The notes under the pieces were generated by a model that saw only the letters and a list, made by a program, of their open reading frames with translations, made no database searches and was not told the origin of the DNA. 64,000 bases of DNA. Source: Hemerocallis citrina (taxonomy: Eukaryota; Streptophyta; Magnoliopsida; Asparagales; Asphodelaceae). Where the stretch lies: contig CM030358.1 of the NCBI GenBank assembly GCA_017893485.1, positions 249,799,073-249,863,072 of the forward strand. Direction: 5' to 3'. Each line of letters begins with the position of its first letter. Position 1 is the stretch's first letter. Position numbers and translations under genes: made by a program. Shown here one piece after another: positions 39,600 to 53,200 of the stretch.

Positions 39600-42500
39600 T
39601 CATTCCAGAACCTCGACTGGCCACAGTTTCTTCCATTTAGAAATCTCATCCATAGTATACAGTTTCCTTATTCCTCCATAAAATCCATCAGCTTCGCTTC
39701 CTTCTTCTCGGTGTCTCTTCCGACTTATAGTTGTTCTTCTCCACCTTGAGCCTGGTATGTACTGATTGAACTCCAAGACCACGGTATCTGCAAAAATTTG
39801 ATTTTGAATGGAAATAAGATCAAGAATTCTAATTTTTGAGGAGTACATTTAATCAAGCAAAATGCTAGACATACATGGATTTTTATCCCAAATATACATT
39901 ATAAATGTAGATTTGGGATAAAAACTCATATATGTGTAGTCATCCTCTTTAATCAATAACCTATGAAGCACAGAAACAAACAAGCTGATAATCTGACATG
40001 ACACGTGGAAAAATAATTAAAAAAAAATCCAAAATGCTACATTTAAATAAGAAAGTAGCGTGTCAGATACATTAAAACATCTCGACATAACTTCTACATA
40101 GATGTTTATGCTTCATGGTCATAAACCAAGCAAATCTCTACTATCTATAATAATCCTAGAAGGCAAAGTGCATAGTGGCCTTTATGCCTAGTAGAAATAT
40201 TTAACTGAATGTGTTTCACTAATAAATAGATCCCAGAAAGGTTATAAGTTCATGTCAATCATTTTCATTGTTAAGGTCCTACAAAATTTTTTAGGTGCAC
40301 CACGCCATTAATTGGTGTAAGGACAAGAAAGTAATGCAATAGAATTTTAATGAATTACTTCCAGTTTTGTAAAAATCGTATGTGCACCCTTAGGTAAAGT
40401 TCAATTTGCACAATTTCTATGCATTATTATCATACATGTTATTTTCTCATATATATAAAAATCGTATGTGCACCCTTAGGTAAAGTTCAATTTGCACAAT
40501 TTCTATGCATTATTATCATACATGTTATTTTCTCATATATACACTACAATATAAATAAAATTTCTTGAATTTTTTTCAGATCCATCTTTAGAGAAAAGAA
40601 CCATATTTCAATTTAGTTGCACATGCATGCATTGCACTTGCTCAAAATCTAGTTTGTATGATTTCTGATGATTTTTTTTAATAGCGAACAAATTCATACA
40701 CAAGTTCTCCAGCATGTAGAATAATATACAAAAAATATCCACCACATAAAAATTACTTATAATAATGTCGATTTGATGTTCTCTGTCCTCAAAATAACAA
40801 CAAAGTCCTCATCGCAAATTTTTAAGATCAACTACAAGGATCAATTTTGCTCATTTACTTCTGTTGAGAGCTAAAATAATGAAAATTTGGAACAAAGATA
40901 TTCTAGAAAGTTTAAATCTTTAAAGCATATATGTCAACTTTTTCTAAATTTGAATGTTGAGCCTTTTAGATTGGAAACTGAGAATACTTGATTAGTGAGA
41001 GTACTTAAAATACGCTTACCACTTTTATGGCAACGGCAGAAATGTTCATTTCCATCACAGGATTCCAGATGTCCTACAATTCCATACCACCAGCCTGCCA
41101 GACAGAACCAAATATGACTAACCAAAAAATCAACATGTTTCACTCTTTCTATATGCATTTAAGGATTGTACAAATTTTTCTCGTGGTGCACTTCTTTTCA
41201 AAATTAAAAATCTCTAAGTACGATCAGATCAAAGTAATTCGTAACCAATTAATTCATTCTGTAACCTCAGCTCAAACCACAACTTACCAACAGTAGTACT
41301 TTTGGTTTATTTTGCCTTTCATATATGAATATATATATATTTAAAATGGCAATTAGAAACAGCATTTTGTTCCTATAAAACATAGTCGCAAAATACTTAG
41401 ATTTTAAAAAAAAGATGGCAAGAGAAAAAGAATTTTGTGCACTTGGGATGCCTGAAAATTAGTTGCTAACTGTTTTTTCAACGTAAAGACATCAACCAGA
41501 GATATAAATTGAGATTATTTTCACCCTGCATCATATTTTGAGATTTCACTAATAGTACATTTAGGCATATTTGAGAAGAAATTCAAAATCTGCCCAGACC
41601 TGGTCCTAAGAAATCTCAAACGAATTGATACCTCCTTCATAGTACTTACCATTAACGAGTTTAACAAGGAAAAAATATGTTTATAAACCCAAAACTCATT
41701 TTTGATCATGACCTTCACCTATGTGATTCTTATCTGGTTCTCTACATGGATACTTAGTATAAGCAGTTAAAATCGGAATTAATCACCGATTAATCGGTAA
41801 TCAGTCTAGGCCCATTAATCAAAAAAATCCAAGAAAGAAACATATAATTCTAATTTGTAATCGGGCCTAGACTAATTTCCGAAAACTGATATTAACTGCT
41901 TATTGCTTACCAATTGACAAAAATGAACCAATGGCTTATAGATAGTGATCCTTTTTAGTGATTGTAAAGAAAATCCAAGAAAGAAACATATAATTCTAAT
42001 TTGTAATAAAGAATCAAGAAATCCAGTCAACACTAAGCAAAGCAAAGGAAGGTAGAGCACACCATATGGGAATTCTTTGTTCCTTCTCCACTGAATCTCA
42101 ATGTGATTGCCAGGGTGAAGATCATGCAAGCAGTCAGAGGCATGAAGATCATGAGCAGGAGTATCAATTGGTGGGGCCCTTACTCTCTCCCACTCAACCC
42201 CCTCCTCTACCACCACAGTTCTCCTCCCATGTGGTGGGTACCTGAAGGATAAAGGAAAGCATTTCCAATTAGCATAAGATGCCCAATTCACTTGTATTAC
42301 TTGTTTTGCAAAATTAGAAATTTCTTCTAATAGAAAGGAACAAGTTCTTGATTGATTTCAACTTTGCATTTACAGTATTCCAATCCTCTTAATGGCTTTA
42401 AGGTATCACACATGTGTGTGGTTCATGCCATCACTTGCCATTCATGCGAATAAATGGTGGATTCTGGTATTGTTATTAACAACTACATATACCTAATTTG

Positions 42501-44347
42501 TGAGGCTACACAATCAACATATCTTTGCCAATTTCCTCTAATTAAAGTATTAAAGAATTTTTTAAACTACCAATGCTTTATAGTTCTGCCTCCTCTTCAG
42601 CAATTTAGATTATTGGAGGGTTCTGTGAATCTTCAAATTGTCCATCAATGTATTAGGATATAAGACATTGTAGAGACTGCATCCAATATATTAATGGATG
42701 GATGGATCATATGTAATGGCTTTTAGTGTACAAATCAATGGATAGTATCCAAAGCAGGATATATTTGGGTGTTATTTCTGCTGGTGTTTTTTTTTTTTTT
42801 TTCCCCAAAATGAATGGATATATTTTGCCAATTCCACAGTAAGCCAAAAAGGACCTGAATTTATTCAAGTAATAAAAGTATAAATTTCGTATTGCTCCTA
42901 GCTTTCATTAAGAAATAAGAACTAAAGGAAGCAATAAAATGGCAGCTGCTACAAACCTTGCTTGGAAGCTGTCAGTTCGGAAATCATAGCTGAGTTCAGC
43001 ATCATAACAAGATAACATAAATCCCACATGACCATGCTGCGAAAGATAAAACAAGGGTATTATTAACTAGTAGCCAATATATATATATATATATATAAAT
43101 ATATTTAGAAATGTAGCCTGTCAGTGAGCTAAGGGTAAAAAGAAAAGCAGTCTGTAATAATTTTTTTAAGATTCAAAAGCAGACCAACATATGCAAGAAG
43201 ATGAAAGGCATAAACTAAATTAAATGATCCATAATAATTGCAAGTACATGAAAGAGTATTTATTGAAATTACAAGCATATATGATAGAATGTCAATGGTT
43301 GAAAAGGAAATGCCATCTCATATCGTACTAAAAATACTACATCTCATCTGAAATGCGTGATGTATACATCAGATGGAAACATAGAATAACTGAAAAAAGT
43401 TTCGAAGTTTAACATGTTTTCCTCTGCAATAAGTAATCCAATTTGTAAATAAAACTGCAAGCAGCACATCAGCCATGGGTGTGGATCATGAATTTTGACA
43501 TGGGTGACAAATTTTAGTGCGACAAGAGGATATAAATTTCCTAATTAACAAATATAGGCTACAATGTAAACAACTGATAATGTGAATCAATGGAGAAATT
43601 CAAGGAACATAAATTTATGAGCAAATGAGTAATTACCTCACGGTTATAAACCTGAGCAGGGAACCAAAACTTGCCCTTCTCAAGAGTGAGATACCAAGAC
43701 ATGATGGACTCATCGAGGGGCAGCAGCATGGTATTGCTCTTACTGTAAATATCCAACCTCGACTTCAGCCATGATAGAGGCCAAACAGAAACCAGAGACC
43801 CTATGCTCCACCTCTTCCTCTTCCTCCCAATCTCAGGACGTGCACCGCCCCCGGGACCCACCTCCTTCCTCATAGCCAAGTACCACTCCCATTCCCTCTT
43901 GGCCACCCGGCCCACCACCCTCCCCCACTTGTCCCTCATGTGCCTCTCCCATAGGTAATCACTCCTACACCTTTCCCTCAATGGCCTACAAACCCCAGCC
44001 ATCTTACACAACTCGATCGGCTTGAGCTTACCCAAAATGCACTCCAATGCCAAATCGGGCAAATCCAAGACCGAAATTGCCTGTGAATCATAGACATTCT
44101 CCACCTTGGTAGTGCACTTCCTCTTGAAAGACATTTCCAATGAGAATGTGGTGACGATAAGGGAGCTCACTTTTCGAAGATTTTGGCCCAAATGAGAATG
44201 GGACAAAAGGAGGTAGTATAGGACTTGTTGCCCAAAAAAGAACGATAGTGGCTTGATTTCACTTGCCCATGAAGGGAGGATGTGTAAGGGGAAAGAGTTG
44301 GAGAAGAGAAGGAAGAAGGGGAGAATAGTAATAAGGAATAAAAGCAT
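39600..44347 (-). CDS. F-box protein with N-terminal hydrophobic segment, five exons, 410 aa
   Basis: Exons, minus strand: 43637-44347, 42957-43036, 42063-42241, 41020-41094 and 39600-39787 (711+80+179+75+188 = 1233 nt, including stop). All four introns have GT-AG borders and joined phases agree. The protein starts [20 protein letters not shown] (hydrophobic, then [14 protein letters not shown]). The F-box follows at about 90-140 ([20 protein letters not shown], then [20 protein letters not shown]). The C-terminal half is a conserved domain: [84 protein letters not shown] and [11 protein letters not shown] near the end. I recognise a plant F-box family that includes Arabidopsis At2g26850-like proteins. 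F-box proteins recruit substrates to SCF ubiquitin ligases; this family's substrate is unknown to me. No defect is seen. Confidence 0.93.
40371..40542. repeat. 86-bp tandem duplication in F-box intron 4
   Basis: AAAAATCGTATGTGCACCCT starts at 40371 and again at 40457; the two 86-bp copies look identical, so the duplication is recent. Confidence 0.92.
41827..42007. repeat. Repeated 37-bp word in F-box intron 3
   Basis: AATCCAAGAAAGAAACATAT followed by AATTCTAATTTGTAAT occurs at about 41827 and 41971, 144 bp apart. Between the copies is CGGGCCTAGACTAATTTCCG, which also has a partner just upstream (GTCTAGGCCCATTAATC, inverted). Confidence 0.8.
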
Positions 44348-45110
44348 CAGATAGGGATAGGGATAGGGGGAGGAAGAATGTGATTCTTCTTCTTCTTCTT
44401 CTTATTATTATTCTTCTTCTTATTTTTAATATTCAAATCGACCATTGCACAACATAAAGATCAAATACTCGTATAAAATGACCCAATTGCAAATAAACAA
44501 ACTAAACAAATCAAATCAAACCAAAAAAAAAAAAAAAACAAATAAATAAATGATCCCTCATCAAATCTTTCTAACGATAGGTGGGTATTGCTGACACAGT
44601 GAAACCCACTGATGGAAAAGCCGGATTCTTTGTAAATCAAAAAAAAGAGGAGCAATCTGCCTGCTGACACACGTAATCCAGCTCCGATTAAACAAAACCC
44701 AAAAGCAAACTCCAAGCAACAAGGCAACCTAACCTGTGGGGATAAGATAGATAGATAGACAGACACCCGTTGCTTGGATAGTTTCTTTTAATTTTTAATT
44801 TTTAATTTTTAATTTTTTATTTAAAAAAAAAAAGAATTGGAGAGAACCCAAATGATCAAATCTAAAAAAGGAAGAAGGGAAGAAAAAAAAAAAAAGGATC
44901 AGAGAGAATTGGAGATAATGAGATATGAAGGAAAGGAGAGATGTGAAGGTTAGGTGATGAACATGAAGGTGGGGGGCCCTTCTCTCTGTTTCTTCCCACC
45001 TTCAAGTTCTTCAACAAAAACTTCCTCACCTGCCACCAACCAAACCTCTCAATCTATTCTTCTTCTCTCTGATAAAATAAAATAAAATAAAATAAAATAA
45101 AATGCGTATG
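44348..45110. other. F-box gene 5' flank with simple repeats
   Basis: Holds a (TTC)n run near 44385-44425, a (TTTTTAA)n run near 44792-44820 and an (AAAAT)n run near 45073-45102. It should contain the F-box promoter and 5' UTR, but I cannot place a TATA box. Confidence 0.5.
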
Positions 45111-47426
45111 AAATATATATATATAAAAAAGTAAGTATATTCTTATTATTATCCAATCAGAAGAGTTATTTAATAAGGGAATGGCAGGGAGATGGAAGAG
45201 GTTGAGGAGCCAATGAGGAAACGACACCTGGAATTAAAGACCTTTTTGTTTCCTTATTACATCCACCAATAAGAAAGAATATGAGATAAATTCGGGTGAC
45301 CAGAAATGTGATACAGAAATAGAAATGCCCATGACTTTGAAGTCAGCACCACCAGCACCAGTGGTGGTGTTTTTATTGGTCAATTAAAACCCGGGGGGGG
45401 AGGAGGTTTTGGTGTTTGGGTGGTGGTGGTGGTTTCCACACTCATCCTCCCCTAATTTTAATTAGCTATTTGCATGCATGCGATGCACGTCCTAATATTT
45501 AAAGGTGTGTAAGATTTTGAGAAAGGAGCAGATCACCGAAGAGATTACATGCAGAGTTGACATTTTGATATTTGCACAATTTTGGTTTCTACAGGCATGC
45601 ACATATTAGTTTAGACAGTAACTTTTGTGTATATTGTTTACTTTTTAAATTTTGATCAACTTAGTATACATGCATCGTTCTTCCTAGACATTGAAGTCAA
45701 CAGGAACTATTAATGGTAACAAATTAATAGTTTCCTCCTACCAATGTACTTGCATGCAAATTAATTGCATGCAAATTTATTCATCAACAAAGTAATTGCA
45801 TAAGTAATTGCATGCAAATTTATTCATTTTGATATTTACATGCATGTGTTTATTTTTTTCGTAATACATGCAAATTACATTTTTGACCTCCGATATTAGT
45901 CCTATATTTTTTTTAGCCTTTTATGTTTATGGAGGCATGATAGTAAAAAGCCGTCAAAATGAGGCTTTGCTTAATAAATGTATAGATAGATTTGCTCTCT
46001 CTGTGGAACTTCAGCATAATCATGGTGGGATATTCAAGTTGGATGTAATTAAATGTATCTTTCAACTTGCGATGGGGGGATGCATGCTAACTTATTTTCA
46101 ACCCAAAATACATCAAAATTTTATCGTATTTTATTGCTAAAATAATAACAAATTAAGAATTCAGATACAAACAGCGTAGACCCAAAACTATCGATAACAT
46201 TATTCCAAACAAAGCCCTGCTGACTTCGACCTCCATCCGTGTTAGCATTGTTTGACGGAGGCTGATTATTGGCTATATATATTGGGAGTTACATATGAAT
46301 CATTGAATTGTTTGGGAGTAGTAAATGAAATTACACATGATTTATCTATAACTGTTCAATGTGAGACTTATGAGTTCTAGCTTGACCCGTATCTAGTGAG
46401 GGAAGTTTCTGAATTGTGACGAGGATTTGAAACTATTTTGCACATGTCAAAATAAGTAGGTATCGTTAAAGATCCACTTGTAGATCCAATATAACTTTGC
46501 AGGATCCGCTTAGGAATCCAAACTCATCAAGAAGAATGATATCCACACTCACATCCAAATCCTCCCCGGGTGAGTAATCAGGTTGAAACTCAAGGTTCAA
46601 GATGGTCCAATTCTGTTATTACTTTCAAACACATTAATTTAAAGAGTTAACTTGCAGGAATGGAATAAAATATCTGCCATGGTTGAACGTTTTGCAAATT
46701 ATCCTCGATCTAAACGAACGAATGATTCGACAAATATCATTATGTACTATGTATGGTCTATGAATTATCCCGTGTTCGCCCAAGAATAGCCTAAACAACA
46801 GTTTACTTATGCAGACGATCAATTGAGTGTCTATCATGATACTCAATTATGTAGCTCCTTCTTGAACTGGAACCCTCAAGAAAATATCAAACTCTTGCTC
46901 TTCCGATGGTGGAAAACAGATAAACAGAAGACACAGTACCCTCATTAAACAAATTCTCCACCATCACTGTGCAAACTCTGTATTGATATTAACATTCTTC
47001 TACATGGATTGATTTGAGGAGATGGAATGAGAGGCATTCATAACCAAGTGTTCAGTGGGGTTAATAAAGGTATTGGTGCTACATCATGGTATACATTATA
47101 GTAACTCTGCCATGTTAATGGCTTTAAAAGTTAGTGCTTCCACTAGTTATGGGAACCAACAACATTAATTAGTTAGTGCTTAATTTCATTGGCTAGGGGA
47201 ACCAAAAGGATGTAACACTAGTAGTATTTAGAGGCTAGGATAGAATCATAGAATTGATTATCATATTCATAGGGAGCTAGCTAAGCTAAGCCCAAGAATT
47301 GAGACAAAAATTTGACATCATGAAAAGGATTCTGTCTTCTTTCTTCTGTTTAACCTAAGCGTGCAATCAGGCAAAAGAAGAGGGTTCTAGATGGCTACCC
47401 CTAAATGAGGTTGTTAAGTAGTATAA
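45111..47426. other. Intergenic DNA, no gene recognised
   Basis: Frames are short and lack family motifs. A repeated word AATTGCATGCAAATTTATTC occurs twice near 45773-45830. I see no RNA gene or clear mobile-element end. Confidence 0.5.
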
Positions 47427-48015
47427 TCTATATAATAAAATACAAGATAATTTTTTTAAAAAAGCTATCAAGTGGTTCTCCTTCAATTCAAGCAAAATCA
47501 ACGATTCAGATTCACCATTTCAAAATATATTTTTCCTCTAAAAAATTTTCCCAAAAAAACCAATGTTTTTTCCTCTAAACTAAAAAAAACTCATTAATTT
47601 ATTACTATTTCTCTTTTCTCTCTTGGCTTTTTAATATTTATCTTTTTCTCTCTCTTCTCTCATTTTTTCTCTATTTGCTCAGAAATTTAGATTTATAGAT
47701 TTCGGGTTTGTAAATTTTCAGAATTTTTATGTTTTTTTTATTGCTCATGTTACATTGAAAATAACAAATATTTACTCAACAGTTAAATTTCATCATTTTC
47801 CACCCTCAAAGTTCTAAGAAGTTGGATTTTACACCCCCATTTATAATTATTTTTCAACATATACTAATGGAAACATGAACTTTTATTTACAACTAATTAT
47901 TTTCATACTATTCAAACTTGAACTACATAATTGTTGTTTTACCGTTTACAAGACTTTTCATATGCTGTATCGTTCTAAAGACGTGTCGTAGGCACGTGCC
48001 CACGGTCAAATCTAG
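47427..48015 (+). mobile_element. Probable non-autonomous Helitron, 589 bp
   Basis: It begins TCTATATAATAAAATAC and ends CTAG, lying between A and T. A GC-rich palindrome (GGCACGTGCC) sits about 20 bp before the 3' end. The 5'-TC, 3' hairpin, CTRR and A/T insertion site are the Helitron signature. No Rep/helicase gene. Confidence 0.55.
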
Positions 48016-48154
48016 TATATATATATATATGATGGGATGGCAGGAATCAAATTGCACCACATTGGAATATTCTGGTACAAGATGACCTAGTGCAGAGTTG
48101 TCACCTGTCACTCTTTTCTTAATGTAAATCCATATGTACTTGCTTGTATGATAA

Positions 48155-48760
48155 TTATATACTAGTATTTTTCACGTATGGTGTACGTTTTAATAAACGG
48201 TTGGAATTGAATGTGCGATACACATAAGTTGGTAGTAATTAGTACGTGCGATGAATGCCTTTCTTTTCTAAAAAAAATGGAGTTGAACGGGTGACTCGTA
48301 ATTGGAAAAAAATATTTGAAGGGAAAACTTTGATTTGCATGTGCGATTCACGTATGAAGAAATAGTTTTGAAGTTGCACGTGCATTGTATATTTAAATAA
48401 TTGGGAAAAAAATTAATGGGGAAGTTGGCAGCTACAGTACAGCTACAGTGTAGCTACAATAGTAGGTGAGGTAGCACGTAAAGTGATAGATTGACATCAC
48501 CATTCATCGACCTTCTCCCATTATAATATACTAGTACTTAGCATGTGTGAAGCATGTTTCAATAAATATATATTTTTAAAAGTAATATAATATAGTACGT
48601 GTGAGGCACGTATTAATAAATATATATATTTTTAAAGTAATATAAAGAGTATAATGGGAGAGTTTGAGTTGTACATGCGATGACGTAAGTTAGTAGATTT
48701 AAATTGTATAATGGAAGAGTTGGGGTTGCACGTGCAATGCACGTAAGGTGGTAGATTGAC
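48155..48760 (-). mobile_element. Cluster of Helitron-like 3' ends
   Basis: Variants of ACTAGTATTTTTCACGTATG and TAGTACGTGTGAGGCACGTA, each followed by TTAATAAA or a similar word, recur near 48160, 48340, 48530, 48592, 48690 and 48725. Read on the minus strand they resemble a Helitron tail ending CTAGT. Probably fragments of several nested copies. Confidence 0.4.
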
Positions 48761-48761
48761 A

Positions 48762-48762
<1 letters not shown>

Positions 48763-48800
<38 letters not shown>

Positions 48801-48885
48801 CTCTTACTGTCCGCAGTTTTCTTTTGACCGAAACCCAATACTCCAACAACAACACCCCTCCTCCTCCTCCTCCTCCTCCTCCAAC
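48763..48885. repeat. (TC)n and (TCC)n microsatellites
   Basis: About 16 TC units at 48763-48795 and about nine TCC units near 48859-48882, close before a pyrimidine-rich possible leader. Confidence 0.9.
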
Positions 48886-49080
48886 CCGACAGTGACAAGT
48901 CGCCGTGCTCTCCTCCTCCTCTTTCTCTCGCCTGACAGCCCGAAGACACCCCGGACAACCCGCCCCTCCCCTCCAATCTTTGAAACCCAATCGGAAACTC
49001 GAAACCCTACTTCGCTGTTTAAATCCATACACATTGCTGACCAGTCAATCTTCGTCGTACAATTTCGCATTGTGCAAGGT
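48830..49080 (+). other. Possible first exon (5' UTR) of the second PMD gene
   Basis: Pyrimidine-rich DNA ending TGTGCAAGGTATTC, a good splice-donor context at about 49080. It precedes the same hairpin-repeat intron type found in the MULE genes. No start codon in a long frame. Confidence 0.35.
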
Positions 49081-49269
49081 ATTCAAAAATCCTAGCTTCA
49101 TAGATGTAGTTATGCAGGTTGGATTTTTAAAAAATTTTCTGAATTTATTTTTGTGATATGTAGTTATGTAGATATAGTTGTTTGATGTGTATGGTATATA
49201 GTTTTTGATTATTCTAGACAGTAGAATTGTAGATGTAGTTATTATTGTTTGATATTAGTAAAGCCGCAC

Positions 49270-50045
49270 AAACGACAACAAAAAATTACGAAACTTTGTG
49301 AGTAGGTCGGATTCACCACACAAAGGCTAACACAACTTCTAGAAGTGAGTTTTAATTCACGGTTTGCAAGATACGACAATGTATCATTTTCATTCACGAA
49401 AAAGAAAATAACGTGATACACGGCCATATCTCCAAACCATCTTGTGTGTGGTGAATCCGACCTGCTCACAAAGTTTCGGAATTTTTGGTTTCCGTTTGTG
49501 CCATTTTCTATGCTTTCCGACTCCAAAAATCCAAAATTTTAGTTGTAGTTGAATTTTTTCGTTTGATATTTGTACACTGAAAAAAACAACAACAAAAGAT
49601 TCTAAAACTTTGCGAGTAGGTCGGATTTACCACACACAAGCAAATGCAACTTCTAGAAGTGAGTTTCGACTCACGGTTTGCAAGATATGGCAATCTATCA
49701 CTTTCATTAACGTGAAAGAAAATAAAGCGATACACGGCCGTATCTCACAAACTGTGAGTCAAAACTCACTTCTAGAATTTTTGTTAGCTTGTGTGTGATG
49801 AATCTGACCTACTCGCGATGTTTCAAAATTTTTGGTTGCCGTTTGTGTTGTTTTACATAGATCAAACAAACAACTACAACTAAAATTTTAGATTTTTTTA
49901 GTTGAAAAGCATGGAAAACCACACAAACTGGAACCAAAAATTACAAAACTTTGTGAGTGGGTCAGATTCACCACACACAAGCCAACACAACTTCTAGAAG
50001 TGAGTTTCGACTCACAGTTTGCGAGATACAGCCATGTATCACTAT
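49270..50045. repeat. Three hairpin repeats ahead of the second PMD gene
   Basis: Units at about 49270-49485, 49600-49840 and 49930-50045 (last partial). Each pairs a GTTTGCAAGATACG/GTGTATCACTTTC side with its complement around GATACACGGCCGTATC. They match in kind those at 8567 and 36020 in the MULE. Confidence 0.8.
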
Positions 50046-50230
50046 ATTTTGTTTTTTGCATTGTCTTCGGGTGGATGTCGCGGTCCAGGACCTTTAGACT
50101 CGAGCTTACTCCCTTTGCAAGACCTCTATAGATCCGAAGAAGTGTGGATATGGATGATGAAGATGTGTAATTTTCGTACGCACACAACATTGTTGATGCA
50201 CCCGCGTATCCCCGAGTACTTAGTTCAAGC

Positions 50231-53200
50231 TAGGGATGGCGAACGGGCCGGGCCGGGCCGAACCCGTCCGGGTTGGCACGTATCTTGGGCGGGCTCGGGC
50301 GGGTTTGGCCACTTAGCCGGGCCGGGCCCAAACTTGATTTAGGTGGCCCGCCCAACCCGTGAACCCTTTAGGGTTCAACCCGGGTCGGGTTCGGGTCGAC
50401 TTGCGGGTTGGCCCATTTATATAGGTAGGTTTTTTTTTGTAGCTTAAAATAATAATAATAATAATAATACTAAGTAAGTAATAATACTAATAAACATTAA
50501 AATCGTAATAATAATAATAAGATTGAAAGAGTGAAATTGGCAAAAAAATTTGAAATATTATTCATATGAATTTAAGTTATACAATTTTCACAATTTCTAA
50601 TGAAATGAAGAATTCAATTCACAAATAAGTTTTATACAATAACATATTTCTTATATACAATTTTAATTGACTCCAATTTTTCTAATTTAACATAACAAGC
50701 AAAGATATAATACAATTCCTAACGTGTCGGTCGAGTTGCTATTACAAGCAAAGCAGCTATTGTTGTTGTTGTTGTTGTTGTTCTTCCGGCGAGTTGCTCC
50801 CACTTGTGGACATTGATAGTGCTTTTCCTTGTATCATATCTTCAGCCTTCAGCCAGTCTTCTGTGCAAACGAGCATCTCTAATGAGTCGGGATTCAAGCG
50901 ATTCCTGTAATCAGTTAGAACCCTGCCACTTGAGGACATTGCACTCTCAGAAGCAACTGTAGAGATAGGAGGAGTTAGTAAATCTTTAGCCAGAATTGAC
51001 AGAATACTAAAAGTGTGTTCATGGTCTTTCCACCATTGTAAAATATCTAGTGGAGAAGTAGAAGGCTCAGAATCTTGTTGGTTATACCAATTTAATTCAT
51101 TTGGTTGATTAGTCCTAGGTTTTTTTGATTGAATTTGTTCAAGTAAATTAAATGTTCTATCACCAATTCTACTTTTACCCTTACCTTTAGAAGTACCAGA
51201 AGAAGAACTAACTACAGTAGTTGAACTACTAGAAGCAAAACGTCTATCATAATAATCATACAAGTTATTTAACGTAGATTCAAACTGAACTAAAAAAGTA
51301 GCGCAATCAATTACTAATTCTACATTTTCCCCAAGTAATGCAAAAAACATTTCTATCAAACTCTTCGTACCTTCTAATTTGATACGAGGATCCATAACGG
51401 TAGCAACATAAATCAACATAGGAGGAGGAAAATAATACTTCAAAAATTTTTTGTATGCAGGTTTTACAATCTCACCAACATTGATATTATTTAACATTTC
51501 GTTAAATATTTGCATCATGCTAACTAATTCAATAAAAATGCTACTAGAAGTAGATACATATATTTTTGAAAATTTTAAAGTTGCGGTTTTAAAAGGTTCT
51601 AAAAATTTCAACAAAGATTCGGCAAAAAACCAATCGGGGGGAGTCATTTCAAAATTCTGCATATTTTTTGCGATACAAAAATTATTTACAACTGCTTTAT
51701 ATTCGGTAACAACATTTAGTAAATCAAAAGTAGAATTCCATCGGTGTCTAACATCCTTTGGAAATCTTCTAAAAGGTACATTTCTAACACTACACCAAGC
51801 TTTCCATTCTTGTAATATGCTTGGACTTAATGCAATGAAATGTACACAATTTCTAATTTTAACTATATATGGATCGTAATGCATCTTGAACACATAAATT
51901 TATAATATGACATGCACATCTAACATGAAAAATATTGTCAGATGGAGGGTTTAATACGGATTTTAAAGTAGTAATTGCCACATTGTTGTTAGATGTATTA
52001 TCAAAACTAATACACATAATTTTATCGCGAATATGAAAAAAATCACAAATTTCTATAATACGATTTGCTATTTCAGCGCCACTATGGGGATACGGCAATG
52101 CTGCAAGTGATATGATTCTTTTTTGAAGAATCCAATCATTGTCGATCTAATGACAGGTTATTCCCATCGTTGGAATATTGTTGACACCCGTCCAACAATC
52201 CGAAGTTAAACTAACTCTACAAGTTAAACTCCATAAAATTGCAATCAAAGCGTCCTTCATTTCGATGTACATTTTAAAACAATCCGATTCGCAAGTATTT
52301 CTCAAAATTCTTCTAAAATGAGGGTTTAAGGCCGTTTGATTAAAATTTTCCAAGTCCCTACTCTCGGGATAGGAAAATGGTAACTCTTCCTTAATGACTA
52401 ATCGGGCCATTTTCCGACAACAAGATCGGGATCATAAGGGTGGCTATCAACTAGACTGGTCCTAGGGTTGATTTTTTATTGGCCTTGTAGGTCAGCAAGA
52501 AGGTCTTTATGGTTATGTTGGATATGCCTACTAATTGTACCGGTGCCGTCATCCCTCTTGAATTTGTATGTTTTATCACATGTTTTACATACTTTCAAAC
52601 CTATATCCGGAGTATGTTCGTCCGGGATATAATCGTAAAACTTATGCCAATCACTAGTTTCACCTCTACTTTTCCTACTATTACGGGGTTGTGTGGTTTC
52701 GGTTGGTTGTTGTTGTTGTTCTTCTTCTTTCAATTGTATGTCACCTACAACCTCGTCGTGTGTACCCCATTGTTGGGTAGGAGGATCATAGTACTCTTGG
52801 GCGGGCTCACTAATTAGGACAATTGGTGGCCTACGGGAAGAGGAGGAAGAATCTTGCCCGCTACGACCGCTACCGCGTGATCTAGACATAATGTAGTAAT
52901 GTAGTAATGTATGTAAAAAAAAATACACAATGTAGGAACGGTGAATTATAAAAAAAATCTAAAAAACAAGAGGGTTGAGATAGAGAAGATAAAAAAACCA
53001 ACAATAATTTTAACTACAATGCAAAAAAAAATATAACGAGAGAGATATGAAATTTTGATACCGTTCACCGTGGAATACGCGTATGTAAAATAAACCGTGA
53101 AAATAAGAATATAATAGAACTAGAAAGAAGCGCTTTGCCAATTCCGCAATTGAAGAGTTGAGGAGAGCTTGAAGGAGATTTGACGAGGGTTGAAGAGAGT

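Noticed and set aside
45868..46140. 90-aa frame MQITFLTSDISPIF...
   Set aside because: No family similarity that I recognise, isolated, and compositionally like the A/T-rich surroundings.
48613..49070. Several Arg/Glu-rich minus-strand frames
   Set aside because: Translations of (TC)n and (TCC)n microsatellites.
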